64,000 bases of DNA from the NCBI GenBank assembly GCA_013398955.1, contig VWPU01006178.1, positions 62,001 through 126,000 on the forward strand. Direction: 5' to 3'. Shown piece by piece: positions 1-13,063 of the stretch; positions within the stretch are counted from its first letter, which is position 1, and the number at the start of each line of letters is the position of its first letter. Both the position numbers and the translations under genes were made by a program. The notes below the pieces were generated by a model. It saw only the letters and a list, made by a program, of their open reading frames with translations, was not told the origin of the DNA and did not search any database. Origin of the DNA: Callaeas wilsoni (lineage: Eukaryota; Chordata; Aves; Passeriformes; Callaeidae).

Positions 1-3000
1 TGACTTTTAGTTGAAACATCATCACTAAAGACAAAGTTCAATTACTGCATCAGCTAATCTAAACCAAGAAAGACTGTTAAGGTTATGTTTTTCTCACAGT
101 GGCAAAACGTTGTAAATATTCCTGTTGCTGCACCTATGCTGCCTATTTTGTCAATTATGTTTCCTCATATTCACTAGGACTGTAATATTTGTTTCAGTTA
201 AACTGACAATGGAAAAATAAACCAGTTCCTTGATTTCAGCCGCATACATAAGTTAGTAAGATACCTTCCCTGGTAAACGGATTTGAAGGATGCAGGTGTA
301 GGCTGATCCTTCATGACAATGGTGCTGCTTCTACAATCCTGTGTCCAGAAGTAGATGGCTGCAGGCCAGTATCCCCGGTTAACTTCCTGGATACAAGGAA
401 AAGCAAGCCAGCTATCTCCTTTATTTTAAATATACCTCTCTTTTTCTAAGTAGAACCATTAGTTTTTATCGATAGCACTAACGCTTTGCATTTAGACCAA
501 ATTACAATAAGAAAGAAGATGCTTAAGGGTAACTGGGTGATGAAAGGACTACATTAGAGTACAAGTCCAAGGGCTGCTGTTTCCTATTTGTAATGCTGAA
601 TCCACATGCAAGTCATATTTAAGCTATAAACGGTGGCGCCTAGGGAGTATACACTCAGATTGCCTTGAGAAACTAAATACTTTTATCAAATCACCAGATG
701 GACCTGTGTTCGAAAAACACTCTTGAACAATGTGGCTTTTCTGTATTCACCTTTAGATAATAAAGCTCTCAGCAACTTATACAACTTAATTAACGTGTTG
801 CTCTGATCTTTTATAATTTTACATAGAGATGCCTAATATACATAATTTCAGACCACAGATAATTTCACACACCATACATAACTTCAGCTAGCCTCCATTG
901 ATCTCCCTTGTTTTAATAATCGCAGATGTTGTGCAGTTCCAATATCTTCAACTTCTTACTCAGAAGACTATGAGACTATGCCCTCCCTTTTCTTTCATGA
1001 CAGAAATCTCATTTGCAGTTGGGCAAGTTTTATCATTTGATGCTATGAAGTTTTAGCCTCCAGAAGAACATAGTTTGAGCAGTGGTTTTGAGGAAATTTC
1101 AGAATAAAGAGACAGGTCCTGTTAAAGGGAACAAACACATACATAGCGTGATTTTCATCATGGCAGTAGAAAGAGGCAGATTTTTGATTCTCAGGATGTC
1201 TCAACTAGGCAATGGTCTGTTTGGGTGAAACAATTTCCGTTGTAGTAGGAGGAGCACAGATAAACACGAAGATGTTATTGAATAGACTTCAAACCATAGC
1301 AGCTGCATGGAGTTCTGTTAACTCAGATGTCATTACTTGCAAAGTAAAAGGGAAGATATGGTTTTCTGAAACAAGAGAAGAAGAATAGTAAGGATACATG
1401 AGTTTAATTACCTCCATGTCTGTATGTATATTTGAGGAATATGTCAAATGATCAAGAGGAATGATACAGCATCTGACAATGATTACGGCTTTGGGGGCAT
1501 AATGAAAATTCTGATGGGTGGATTGTGAAGTGAAATCTAAGTTCAGCTATAAGAAAGAAATCTACAGAAAGATGAGATGCCCTTAGTGTCATAACTAAAA
1601 ACAAGCTCACAGCTATAATCTGACAATACAAGTCGAATATAAGATATAAAGCTGAATATAAAGCTGAAAATAATCAGCAATAACTGTAAAATCTGAAGGC
1701 ATCTGCAAACTGAATACTCTGTATATTCTTAGTAAGTGTTGTATCTCTTGTATGCTATTTTTGCACCAGTCTATCAAAGTATCCAGAACCACATGGCCAC
1801 AGCCAAAGCCAAAGCCAAAACAAGTTAGATATCAAGGTAGTTACAAATATGACCAAGTCTGAACTGAAGAGTGTGCATAAGATCTGAGACACTGTAGGCT
1901 GCAACAAATTCCAGTCTCCATGAACATGAAAAATTTGAAAATAGTAATTATCTAAGGTCAGATAGGGATGAATATGGACAGTCATAAGAAGAAGAGGGAG
2001 AGGGAAGGAGAAGTAAGTGCAATCTAACAGAAGGTAGTTTAAAGCTTATAAACAGGAAGACAAAGTTTTCTTCTTAGAGAGATTCAGAAGAAAATACTTA
2101 TCTTTTACAAATATATGAGGAGGAGTGTTTCTTTCTGAATGAAGAGAGGATAGGAATTGGTGATAATCTTTCCAACATCAGCTGTGAAAGTCAGCTCTCT
2201 TGATGGACAGTAATAAGAATAAAACCCACTGAGAATGGAAATGCCGTGAATTTTCAGTTATTCCTTGAAAATAATAAAGAAAAAATAAAGAAAAATGAAA
2301 ACAGGGTGGCACTAAAACTGCCAACATTAGTCTAACTTTGCTCACTTTAAGCCAATGATAAAAATAACACTGATTTTGACAAAAGTTGGGTTAGGTTAGT
2401 GCTGAATTTTTTTAAAAAATTCCTATCTCCGAGGATAGCTGAACTATCAACCACAATTACTTGGGGAAGAGTAATTCTTGCCAGATGAGTTTATTTGTTT
2501 TGTTTTGTTTTCTTTATGGGAAAGCATAACAAAATTAGTAGATGATGAGAAATGTGGGGGAGGATACTGTTGTCTTGGTGGAATGGTCAGTGCAGTTCCT
2601 CAGTCACAGTTAGCTCAGTTTGGCAGGGAGAGCAGAGTGTTCCTGTCTCCCAGGGGCTGTGGGCGAGACAGACGCGGCATTTACCTGAAGCAAGGCACGT
2701 GCTGGTCTGGTAGTGGGACAGGGTGACAGTTCTGAAGCCAGTTAACTTCCCAGAAATTTACTCACACATGGAACAGACATTTCAACAGTTCTGCCTTTCT
2801 GCCAAGGTTTTGTGCACAAACACAAAGTGCTGATGCTACTGCTGAAGAAGTATATGGTGCTGGAGACTGAAAGGCTAGAAATACAGGCATACACCCTTTA
2901 CCACCCATTACCAAATACAAATACACCCATTTACCATGAGAATGTGATGTTGGCACCCAGTAACACGAGCATACTTAATTCTTATATTTGCTGGGAGTTC

Positions 3001-5482
3001 ATCCTGAGTAGTGCTTTGAAAGAAGCAGTGCTGAGACCATGGGTAGAAATAGAACTGAGTGAACTGGACATCTCATCTGAGTATCTAAGGCAACATGCCA
3101 GCCAAAAAAAGGGAAATAATTAAATTCAATCTTAAAATGTTAGACAAATAACAATATTTGATAAAGAATACAACAATATGCCTCTATAAGATTATAAGAC
3201 TATTAAACTTCATGAAGGTGCATTGTCAAAAAGATGCATCACCTGCATAAAGCACAAAGAAAAGAAGAATGATAACTGAAGTAGTGCCATCTAGGCTACA
3301 TTTTACAGAATATAAATGTGCCAATGAAATTAATTTTTTTATACTGGCATGCCATGGATTTGATATCTTACAGAAATAGTTGTGAAGAGATGATTTAGTA
3401 GTTTTGTTGTTATGTTTGTTGTATTTTTGTTGACTATTTGTCTTTTTACCTAATAAGATCCCTTAAGATTCCAACTCAATTAAAAAAAACCCCCAAACCT
3501 AAAACATTGCCTTGGAATGAAGAAATAGCAAAAATGTTCTAGAAAATATCATGCTCAATGGCAAGGAGGCAGTTAAGTCAAGAAGGAACAGTTTTCTCTC
3601 TCTTATGATGAAATGAGAAAGGGAATTTCCTCGTATTTACCCTCGAGCTTGAGTAAATTCACATTCTCTAGGATTTTTCTGCTTGTTGCCTTCATTTTGT
3701 CTGGTGAAATGGGCAAAAAGGCATAAGAATACCATGTGCAATAGGAGTTACCCTTGCACATTATTGGGATGCAAGATTTTTCCAGCACTTGATGGGGTGA
3801 GGGCCTTTACCCATGACAGTAGCTGGTTCAAGTCACTGAGAGAATCTCAAAGGGTGTCTCTCTACTGCATTAGCCGTGCCCAGCTTTTTATTCGTTGTGG
3901 GTTCAGTTGTATCCATACTGCTTAATCCACCCCCGAGTTTCTCTGCTTGGCAGATTTGCTTCCTTGCTCCAGGTCTGAGCCAAAGTGTGAGACAACTTAT
4001 AGGAGTAGTATGGATGGCTGGGGAATTTAGTCTTGCATGCTGGCTTGAGCCATAAACTAGCATGGCTGTATAGACTTACCAATAAAGATCAGTGTTATGA
4101 TGTCAGAGAGTAGCTGGGGATGCTGAGCCAAATGACCTCATGGAGGACTGAGTCCTGACACCACAGACTTATAAATGATTGCCAATATTATACAGAACAC
4201 ACAAACAGAGCAACCTTTTTCCCACATATATTTATGCCTTAGCCATGACAGGAATGGCTCAGTAACTTCCGAAGGCAAGACTGTTAGTCAGATTTAATTT
4301 TCCTTCATCTCATCACCAACCACTAATTAGGAGTAGTCCTTGTTCTTGTGATTTTTATCATGGTCATGATATTTGATACTTCTCTGCAAAGCCCCTGTTT
4401 TGGAACCGTGAGATTACATCAGACAAAAAATTTCCAGTCCTTAAAAATTGGTTTGTGGTGTTTTGTTTTGTTTTTAAAAAGAAAAGCTAGAAACCAAAAC
4501 AACAAATATAAAACCCCCAATTCTTAGTTTTCTAAGCATCATTATTTCTGTGGCCTGACATGACTTTAACATCTGAGGTTAACAATATGAAGTTAATGTC
4601 ATGTAAAAAACAAACAAACAAGAAGATTTTGTCCCCCAAGGAACCTAAATAAATTACTCTACAATTTGGTAACTACCAACTGAGTTTTGAGCTGAACCAA
4701 GAACATCTATTTACTTCCAGTCTTTTCTTTTACCTTTCTATTTCTAATTAACTCTTCTATTAAAATTGTTTGCTTATTTAAACACTCCTCAAAACAATCC
4801 AGTCTTCTTGATGTTACGGGGTATTTTCCATGTAAATGAAAAGAAATATTCAATACAGAGAAATGTTAAAAAGGGTAGTTTAACATATTTTATGGTGAGA
4901 AATATTTGAAGCTATTCTTGTTGGCTAGGAATATGCAGTTTCTAAGCCAAGTGTCCATTCTGGATTATGTAGTCAAACTCTCACTAATATGAAAGACATG
5001 AAGGTCTTTGGGAACTCTATAGCCTATCGTGCTGTTTTTTGAACAGACTGTCACGTTGCTTTGTTACACAATTACTTTTAGTGATTCACCTTTTTAATGA
5101 GAGCAGAAGGGAAACAGCAAAGGAAACATTCTCTAAAAATGTTTTCAGAAAGGCCCATTGGAATTTGAAATGGGTCTTATTTGGTGTACTTTGCATAATT
5201 TGTTACACTAAATATGAAACAGATTTCAACTGCAGCTGCAGTGCATGTGTTATTCAGAAAAGCTTGGGTCTCCCAGAACATAACCATTGGCTTATTCAGG
5301 GTTTGTCAAAACTGTATCTCTGGGCAGAATGACACTGGGCAAAACACAATGGCACCATCCACCAAGGATTCGCACAGTATTAGCTCTCCCTTGCCTTTGC
5401 TTTTGGGAAATTACATCGTTTCCTCATGTTAAAAGTACTGAAGGAGGGATCAGCTAATATTTTACTGACCTGTCAGATCAGC
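1..5482. other. Unique non-coding stretch, no gene seen
   Basis: This is AT-rich single-copy-looking sequence with frequent stop codons in all frames. The longest open frame is about 100 codons (2812-3123, plus strand) and shows no recognisable domain. Small features inside are three tandem copies of AGCCAA at 1801-1818 and short TTTTG-type runs near 2495-2511 and 4458-4475. I see no convincing CR1, MIR or LTR copy here. It could be intergenic or intronic. Confidence 0.6.
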
Positions 5483-5505
5483 ATTATTATTATTATTATT
5501 ATTAT
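5483..5505. repeat. (ATT)n microsatellite
   Basis: An uninterrupted ATT trinucleotide run of between seven and eight copies. It is short and without evident function, but may vary in length between individuals. Confidence 0.9.
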
Positions 5506-5890
5506 CATAAGGGGACACAGACAATGAGATAAACATACACCTTGTCCTGTGTAGGGTATTTTCCTAGTTATATCCAGCCACAACCACTGCTCTATCACTG
5601 CAAAGCTCTTCTGTAGTCAAGTAATGCCATGTGAACTTCAGTTTGAGCCAGTGAAATGGCTTCAATTAAGCATTACACTTCTCAGGTGCAAATGGTGACT
5701 TGCAGTATGTCTGTTGTCTTTGTCAATGTGGTTTGAATTTACAACTCTAACAAGAAAAGTAACCAGAAATTGAATTGCTATATAGATAACAGCTTCCCAA
5801 CATTCAGTGCTTGCCTTCTGAATCAGAGGGTAATCGTTGGTGACTGCAAGCACAGCACTGAGATACCAATCACAGCTGCTTCATGAGTGC

Positions 5891-5944
5891 ATATATAAGT
5901 ATACACATATATATATGGCTATATATATATATATATGGCTATAT
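5891..5944. repeat. Imperfect (AT)n / TATATGGC repeat
   Basis: An AT-dinucleotide tract interrupted twice by GGC, so that a short unit of the form ATATATGGCTATAT occurs twice. It looks like a microsatellite with a small internal duplication. Confidence 0.8.
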
Positions 5945-6814
5945 CAGCAATTGCAACTTAACAGTGAAAATCATAATCACGCATGAGCTGTAATTGAAAG
6001 GATTCTCTAACTACAAATAGAGATTTAATTAAATAGTAATAAAAGAAGATTTATAATACAGCTTTTAGGAAAGAGGAGGTGTATTTTATCTCTGTGTTTT
6101 AATCTCAACAGCAGAATTTGGCAACAGGTCAAGATGAATCTGCTCTGTGCTACCACAATGTAAGCATATGATAAGAGAAGTAGACTTATGACACTTCTCA
6201 CTGTTAAGATGTCAACTATTTCATGCTATAAAAGCCTAACTTTCATTGTTCATTATTCGGCATAAGGTTAATGTCCAAGCAAAATGTCCCTGTGATTTTC
6301 TCTGCAACAGCTCTTGCTCTGTTATATAGACCAATGCTCCTGTGCACAGGGGAACAATTAATACAATCTTATCTAGATTCAAGAAATGCTACAGATAGAA
6401 ATTTAACAATGATTGACTCAAGCTTGAGACATGATTTCATAACTGCTTTGTTCGTATCCTTTAAACTACTATAAAGTTTACTAGTTCAAATCTGCAAAGA
6501 GTCTTGTTCTGCATGGATTTCTATAAGGTCCGTTCTTTGATCTACTACTATAACACAGCTTGGGATTTCACAGTACTTGAACCTGATCTTCCTTGAGTAA
6601 AAGATGAAACTCAGCAGTTGGGACTAGTTATTGGTGACTAATTAGTTAAGAATTGGCTAAGCTGATAGGAAAGCTGACAGGAAAAAATATTATTTTTGTT
6701 GACAAGGGTCCACTTTCTGAAGCATGAACTGGCATGCAGCTTGAGATGTAAATCTAAGAGCAAAAGCTCTTGCTATGTCTTTTTGCTTAGTGTTTTGGGG
6801 CAAATAAGTATTCC

Positions 6815-6870
6815 ACTATCTGAGAAATGCTTAAGTAAGGCCTGATCTTGCACCAAAGGAATTCAATAAT
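6815..6870. repeat. Decayed old amniote interspersed repeat
   Basis: The stretch with AATGCTTAAGTAAGG followed by CCTGATCTTGCACC resembles a common old repeat signature in reptile and bird DNA, in which a GGCCTGATC(C/T)TGCA motif sits next to a CTTAA-type motif. The match is by memory and strongly diverged, so family and ends are uncertain. Confidence 0.35.
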
Positions 6871-7076
6871 AATACTCCTGAGCAAAATCAAAATTTTAAT
6901 TTCCAAGCCAAACCACTGATTTCCTGAAACACCTTAATCTCTTCTCCTGCTGGCAGTTCTCCTTTTAACCTCCCTTTATCATTAAACCACCACAATCTGT
7001 TTCAGTCAGCATTATGGAAAATGACCTAGCCATTGCCAGGTAGGACCAGATGACATGCACACCAGGATTCGGCCAC

Positions 7077-7105
7077 CTAGATCCTAGGATCCCTCGAGGA
7101 TCTAG
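7077..7105. repeat. Short inverted repeat with clustered palindromes
   Basis: Arms CTAGATCC (7077-7084) and GGATCTAG (7098-7105) are exact inverted copies around a 13-base spacer. Inside lies the perfect 12-base palindrome GATCCTAGGATC (7080-7091) and then CTCGAG. Six-base restriction palindromes CCTAGG, GGATCC and CTCGAG thus stand almost side by side. Confidence 0.8.
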
Positions 7106-8350
7106 CAGAAGGGAAGCATTTAAAATCTTGGGTCTTCAGGAAAATAATGAGGACGTAGCTCCTACGTGTAACTAACCATACATAGTTGCATTCTTCCCAC
7201 ATCTAATGACAGACCTTGTCAAATGTCAAGAGGGAAGACCTGTGAAGAAAGAGAGTCAAGTACACAAATGATTGTGCATAATTATTCTCCATTAAAAACT
7301 AGGTCTTTGATTCTTATCTGTGATTATTTTTCATGTTTTTCACATGTGAAGTATCTTTGATCAGTGGTCCTTATAAAAACATGAGTCTGAACTTGGAACA
7401 TCAGAAGTAGTCTTTGAGTAAGAAAGGATGAGATGATGAGAATCAAAAGGATTTATGAGACTCTTACAGTGTCTGTCACATCCTGCTAGTCCACAGTGTC
7501 ATGAAAATAGTAGAGCTCTGGCTAAGGAGAGGAAAAGATTCAGTAAGTAAAAAATAGAAATACTGCTTTTTAAGTGCAATTGGTAATTTTCTTTCAAGGC
7601 ATAGAGTACAACACAGGTTTAGAGATTTACAGTATCATGTAAATGTAAATGTTTACATTTGCATTCAATAAAGTCTGCTCTTCTCTTTGTTTTTCGTAAT
7701 TAAAACTCACAAGCTGCAGAGTGTGGCTGAGCATTTCCTGTCTACCATTCCCAAATAGCTTTTAGTCACTCAGAAGAAAGAGCCAAATCTACCTCATTTG
7801 GGCTGCTCTGTTATTATGGTACTATCACCTGTCACATTTGTTCCCTGCAAAAGAACTGAAGGCAGTGTTATGTCTAGTAAATGCATAATAAAAAGAACTG
7901 ATTTTAAAGACATTAACAACTCAGCTTGTTTCCTCTGACTTGATACTTGTCTAAAAATTAGGTGAATAATTTAATTATGTTTCCTATCTACATAGTAAAA
8001 AGAAGGAGGTAACTTTAGAAAATGAATAATTCCTTCCTGAAATAGTTAGAGTGAGTTACCTGCTGCAAATGCTCATCTATTTCCAGTGATTCTAGTATTA
8101 TCAGGATTAAGTACCTAACATTTAAGTAATGGTAAGTCCCAAATTCAAATAGCTCTTGCTTACTAAGAAACAGAATTATGACCATGATGTGGAGAAGTAA
8201 TGGGCAGAATATTGGTTTCAACAGAGAGTTCTACCAAAGACAGTGCCTCTGCTGTCTTCAAAATCACTAAGCGCCTTCTAGCTTTATTACCAGGTACAGG
8301 GTATGAGAATCAGGAAGAACATAAGTGTTACGGGGTTGGGTGTCTTCAGT

Positions 8351-8445
8351 TATAGTCACTGGGTATTTCACTTGAAGTCAATGGAAGTGCGTAACTGTAA
8401 AACCTTGTGGAAGCAAAAAGGAATTAAGAAATGGGACCTGATCCA
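8351..8445. repeat. Decayed old amniote interspersed repeat
   Basis: The motifs TTGAAGTCAATGGAAGT and, further on, GGGACCTGATCC are in the order expected for an old repeat widespread in birds, crocodilians and turtles. The fragment is heavily diverged and was identified by eye only. Confidence 0.35.
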
Positions 8446-9445
8446 AAACTCACTGAAACCCACGCAAACTTTGATCCTCTGAACCTTGGGTCAAGCTCCT
8501 AGTTCCTTGGATAACGGCAGCAGTCCTGCTTCTAGCTGCCAACATTTCTGCAGTAGTTGCACTTCACTGCGTCTAGGAGGGTATTGAAAGTAACGCTGCT
8601 CTGCTGAATGTATCTGTTCAAAACAAATCCAACATTTCTGTGGACATTTTCTCTCTCTGTACAATAAAAACAGAGGTCTAAGTTGGATATTACAGCAACT
8701 GTGACTATGACATATCTTTTGTCTGTCTCTTGCATGTTCCTAACACCATATGTCACTATGCAGTAGAAATTATTGAGCTGCCATTCCAAATAAGAGAGCA
8801 AAGATTTAGACCTTCCTTGTGGTTCAGTATCCACGGATCAGTTCACCTCTCCTGGCTTTAAGAGTTTATAAAATGAAATAAGATACTGGAAGCTATATGA
8901 ATAGGATTTCTGCATTTCCTTTGCATTTATATTTAGGATTGGTCTCCTTTTTTAAAAAATTGATGTTGACCTAGTTTGAGCTCAATGAGCAGGCTAAAAT
9001 ATGCGATAATGCGTAAAGCTGGCAACAGCTATAGCAACAAATAAAACATTTTTTTGTTCTCTTAAGGCTTGGAGAAGATAATAGAAAACAAAAAGAGCTG
9101 GAAATTTCAAAGGTTTAATGTTGTTTCAATGCTAAGTTTAAGCATAAAAGAATCTCTGAGGCTCTTCAGGATGTGCCAACAGGTCAAAGCACTTTCTAGT
9201 TGCACTAACTACTTCTTAATAAAGTGGAACTGTTTGAGGATTTGACAAGTCCCATGGGTCAGGAAACACATATTAAACAGCCTTAGAGAATTTTTCCCTT
9301 TCAGTATTGAACCAATATTGTATCACATAAAGAGCGGTCCTCCATTCTCCTCTCTGCCATACAGAGATCTCTTTCAATGTCTGTTCTGAGTGTGAGGCTA
9401 GAAATACATTCCATTTTTAACATAAATCTCACTCGGTTCCAAACT

Positions 9446-9700
9446 GTGAGGGGAAAAAAAAGAGGAAGACCATCTGTGAGGAAAGAGAGCCAAAAAAGAG
9501 GAAGGGAAGAGAAATAGAAAAGAGCAGGAATATTGAAAGAACAAGGACAGAAATCAAGTGAAGAAAAAAACCTTTTTTTCCCTCTTTTTCTTACTTTCAC
9601 TATTAGTTTCTCCCTTCTTTTTCTTTCATTCTCCAGTTGCATTGTTTCTTCTATTGGAATCTCTTTTCCTGCTTTGTAATCTCTCTCACTTTTTTCCATT
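9446..9700. repeat. Purine-rich tract switching to pyrimidine-rich tract
   Basis: From about 9446 to 9570 the plus strand is mainly G and A. From 9571 to about 9700 it is mainly C and T. The change is abrupt, at a run of A followed by CC and a run of T. No exact stem is formed, but the two halves are compositionally complementary. Confidence 0.65.
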
Positions 9701-10416
9701 AATTATTACTCCTTTTATATAAATGCCTTAAAACAAGTGTATATGATGTTTTAAATACTTGTTACTTGAATCCAAAGACACCAACACAATGTGTGTTGTT
9801 TTCATGGGAAAGAAGACCTTTTCCAATTTTCTATCGTCTCTACCAGCAAAAGAGAGCAGAGATCTATCAGGCTGTCATCTGAAGAACTTCATCTCATCCT
9901 TAAGCCTCTGTGTCACTCAACAATCATCTCAGCAGCCAAGAGCACCATCATTTGACCAAATTCTCATATCCAGAGGCAGGGCAAAAACAGAGACAGAGAA
10001 GTTCACTATTAGCAGTACAAGTATTTATGTTATAAAGTAGCTGGATAAGTCGAATCATTCCTCTTTCTTGCCATGTCCTTTTTTCTCAACCATCTTATTT
10101 TGTTTACATTTGATATTTTATGTTTATTTCCTTTTTTTCTCTTTCGCTATCAACACTTTCCCATTATGTTTTTACTGATTTTAACATTTCAAGAGATTTT
10201 TCTTCCTTTAAAAAAAGAGAATTATTTCCCTATCAATGTTTTTCTATTCCATTTTCTCCAACATCCTCAGTGAATAGCCCTGACATCAAATTAAATTCCT
10301 TTAAGGTCATTTTGCTTTGCCAGTCACTAAGAAAGACTTAATTTCTGACCCTAAGTCATTTTTATGCAGTTATGTGTCTTCTACCATATGGCCAAAGCTA
10401 TTGCTTTTTTATTTAT

Positions 10417-10525
10417 ATAGAATCATACAATCAGTAAGGTCGGAAAAGACCTCCAAGATCATGGAGACCAACCTTTGAACACAACCCTGTCAGCTAAACC
10501 ATAGCACTAAATGCCAATTATGTCC
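10417..10525 (-). mobile_element. CR1 retrotransposon 3'-end fragment
   Basis: The plus strand reads as the reverse complement of a CR1 3' end: a tail-like ATAGAATCATACAATCA, then GGAAAAGACCTCCAAGATCA and CCAACC, then a CTAAACCATAGCACTAAATG block typical of one CR1 subgroup. CR1 is a non-LTR retrotransposon whose copies are nearly always cut short at the 5' end, as here. The copy is about 110 bases, diverged, and carries no coding sequence. Confidence 0.8.
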
Positions 10526-12967
10526 ATATGTATAATTACACTCACAGGCCCTGCACTCATTCCTTTCCCTAAATTCTGAAGCAGGAGTTGTATGTCTAGA
10601 AGACTAGAGCCAGGTGAGTGTCAGAGTGGATGATCTAATGTTTTTCAGTTTTAAAATCTGTGAATAAGTTGCAACAGATAGAAAAAAAATCCATTAATTT
10701 ACTCTTTTGTTTTGTTTTTGTTGCTGGAAGAAGGCAGAATGCAGATATGTACATGTACACATGTAAGATTATTTACTGAGCTAGATTTGAAATATAAGGA
10801 TTTTAAGAGACATTCTTAGAGTAGAAGGATCCTGAAAGCACTGATAATTCATACTCCTTTCAATTTTTACCTTTTGACATTTCGAATAATTTTGTATTTC
10901 AAAGTAGCTGATTTTGGCTGATGCAACACTTCTACTATCATCAACTCCTGGAAAACAATGTCTTGTTTTAAACCACTTTTTGTCCATTGGATGCAAACTC
11001 TGCTAAATTGTACTGTAAATGAGCCATTTGCATTGGATAATCATATCTGCCTAATGACTGGAACTATATCATAATGTCAATTCTTTCAGTCTCTGTGCTG
11101 TAACTGATCATGCTAATGTTAGTCTGCTTTTCCTTTTTTTCACTATCAGCATCAAGGATTTCTGTGGTCTGTGTCTGAGGCTTGTTACACGGACAGAAAT
11201 TTGGCCATTCAAGTTATGTTTCTGTCAATTTGTACTATTTCAGGCAATAAATTACTTCTGCAATTGATTAAATGCTAAAGATCCGGAATACATCCAATCT
11301 ACAATGCTGTTAATTGTATGCAAGGCACAACATGACAAAGGATGCTCACAACTACATAATAAGATTGTTATATGATGAATACTTAGAAAGTTTATTTGTT
11401 GTTTTCTGGTTAGGCTTTATGTCCTGTACAACTTTGCATCAGATTCTAGGGACAGAACATAGCTTGTTAAGATAAATGACTGTCAGTGGTGTTACACATG
11501 AATAATCCACTAAGAACATGGCAAAGTAACTTTTAGAGGTATCAGTCCACTCCTGTGTCTTCTATGAATGAATCAACTGGCCTGATTACATATTGTGTGA
11601 ATCAAAATGGATTTACACTATCATTCCATTGAGCTATCCCTTCTATGGGACCTCAATGCCACTGAAATAACACAAATTACATTCATCCTGAATATAGGTC
11701 ATGGTTTCATAACAGAAGCAATTTTGAATTAACTAAGGAATAGGCAGAATGAATATAATGGCATCAGTTTTGCCATCTAAAGCATGATGCTATCAGTTTG
11801 AGTTAAATAATTGTCAAAGTACTTGCATAGGACATCTTAGTCATGTCCCTTCTTGTGACATATCACACAACTGGGAAAAAACCAAGCAGTAGTATTGTCA
11901 TTAATTGGCTATGAGATCAGTGTGTTTCAATCAATATCATCAACAGCATGCAATAGCTCTCTGTCGGAATGATAGAGAGGAAACCTTGTGAAAAGAACAG
12001 AACAAAAGCACAGAGAGACTGTTTTACCTGTGGTGTTATAGCACGGCCAGCTAACAATCCTATTAAGAGATGATCTCACAAATAGCTTGCTCAGACCATA
12101 TAAAACTTTATCAAAACTTTACGAACACCTTCGACTGATCAGGTTATTAGTTGACTTTTCATCTTTTCCCAAATTAGCTAATTATTAGAAATTACCATTT
12201 AGCAACACATCAGCTGCTGAGTGAGAGCCTTGTGCTTACTTATCTTACTGTACTCGAGCCACAGAGTCTCTTTATGCTAAAGATGTCACTATTAAATGCA
12301 ACTGTTCTTTATCTTTCCAAAACCAAAATCATTACTCCCTTAAGAATGTAACTTTATGTTTCTCACAATGTCACAAACCATCACTTTTCCACACCTTTTT
12401 AAGCCTGACTTCCCAGTTCCTGACAGTTCGCTCCTACATCTCCCAAAGCAAGCTGCAAATACAACCCCAGAAAGCTGTATTTTATTTTGACCTGTTCCTC
12501 TTTTCCTTTGGAGAAAAACCTGAAGAACAGACAAGCAAGTGTAATATATTACCTCTAGTGGCTTAGCTGGACAGCAGCAGGGGCTTGTAATAAGGATGTG
12601 GTAATACACCACAAGGAATCTGTAGACTCGTAAAACTTGACCTTATAAATCTCTACATTTATCAATTCCATACAGCAGCCACTCCCTGTGGTGGAAGTCT
12701 CAGACCAATAAACCTGCAGTTGATAACCATAGAATTTATCCTCAATTTTTCCCTCCTGGCCAGCTAATCATGCTACATTAATAATGTCTGTAAAAAATTG
12801 AAATGTCACTTTAAAATAAAGATACCATCTGATTCTTGTCATTACTTTGCATATAATTAAGAAATTGAGCAAACAAGTTTACAGTGATAGCCAGGAGTCC
12901 TAGATTTTTTCTCATTCATATTTCTTTGTTTAAAGTTTCTACTCTCTCATCTGAAGACTGCTTTCCT
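10526..12967. other. Unique non-coding stretch
   Basis: No gene is supported. A perfect 12-base palindrome TGTACATGTACA lies at 10748-10759. The part 11560-11640 contains GGCCTGATTACAT and GGATTTACACTATCATTCCATTGA, which may be another decayed copy of the old repeat noted at 8.4 kb. The rest looks single-copy and AT-rich. Confidence 0.5.
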
Positions 12968-13063
12968 GGTTTTGTTTTGATGGGGTTTTTTTGTTGTTGT
13001 TGTTTTGCTTTGGGTTTTTTTTTGTTTTGTTTTGTTGGTTTGTTGTTGTTGGTTTTTTTTTTT
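12968..13063. repeat. T-rich (GTT/TTTTG)n low-complexity block
   Basis: An almost pure T and G stretch made of GTT and TTTTG units with several T runs. It is a simple-sequence block of the type common in bird non-coding DNA. An open frame through it gives an F/L/V-rich peptide that is an artefact of composition. Confidence 0.9.

Larger units (their letters stand above)
5506..10416. other. Unique non-coding stretch with short simple repeats
   Basis: No gene is supported. The stretch holds an AT-dinucleotide patch, a decayed old repeat near 6.8 kb and another near 8.4 kb, an unusual palindromic block near 7.09 kb, and a purine-to-pyrimidine switch near 9.57 kb, all listed separately. A small inverted repeat lies at 7641-7660, with nine-base arms AAATGTAAA and TTTACATTT around two bases. 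The longest open frames (8532-8834 and 9301-9699, both minus) have no recognisable domain; the second is a by-product of the purine/pyrimidine bias. Confidence 0.55.

Noticed and set aside
8532..8834. 100-codon minus-strand frame that reads rather protein-like
   Set aside because: No family resemblance, no promoter or splice context, and the length is within chance for this window.
9301..9699. 132-codon minus-strand frame rich in Lys, Glu and Arg at its start
   Set aside because: It follows from the purine/pyrimidine bias of the tract; no domain is visible.
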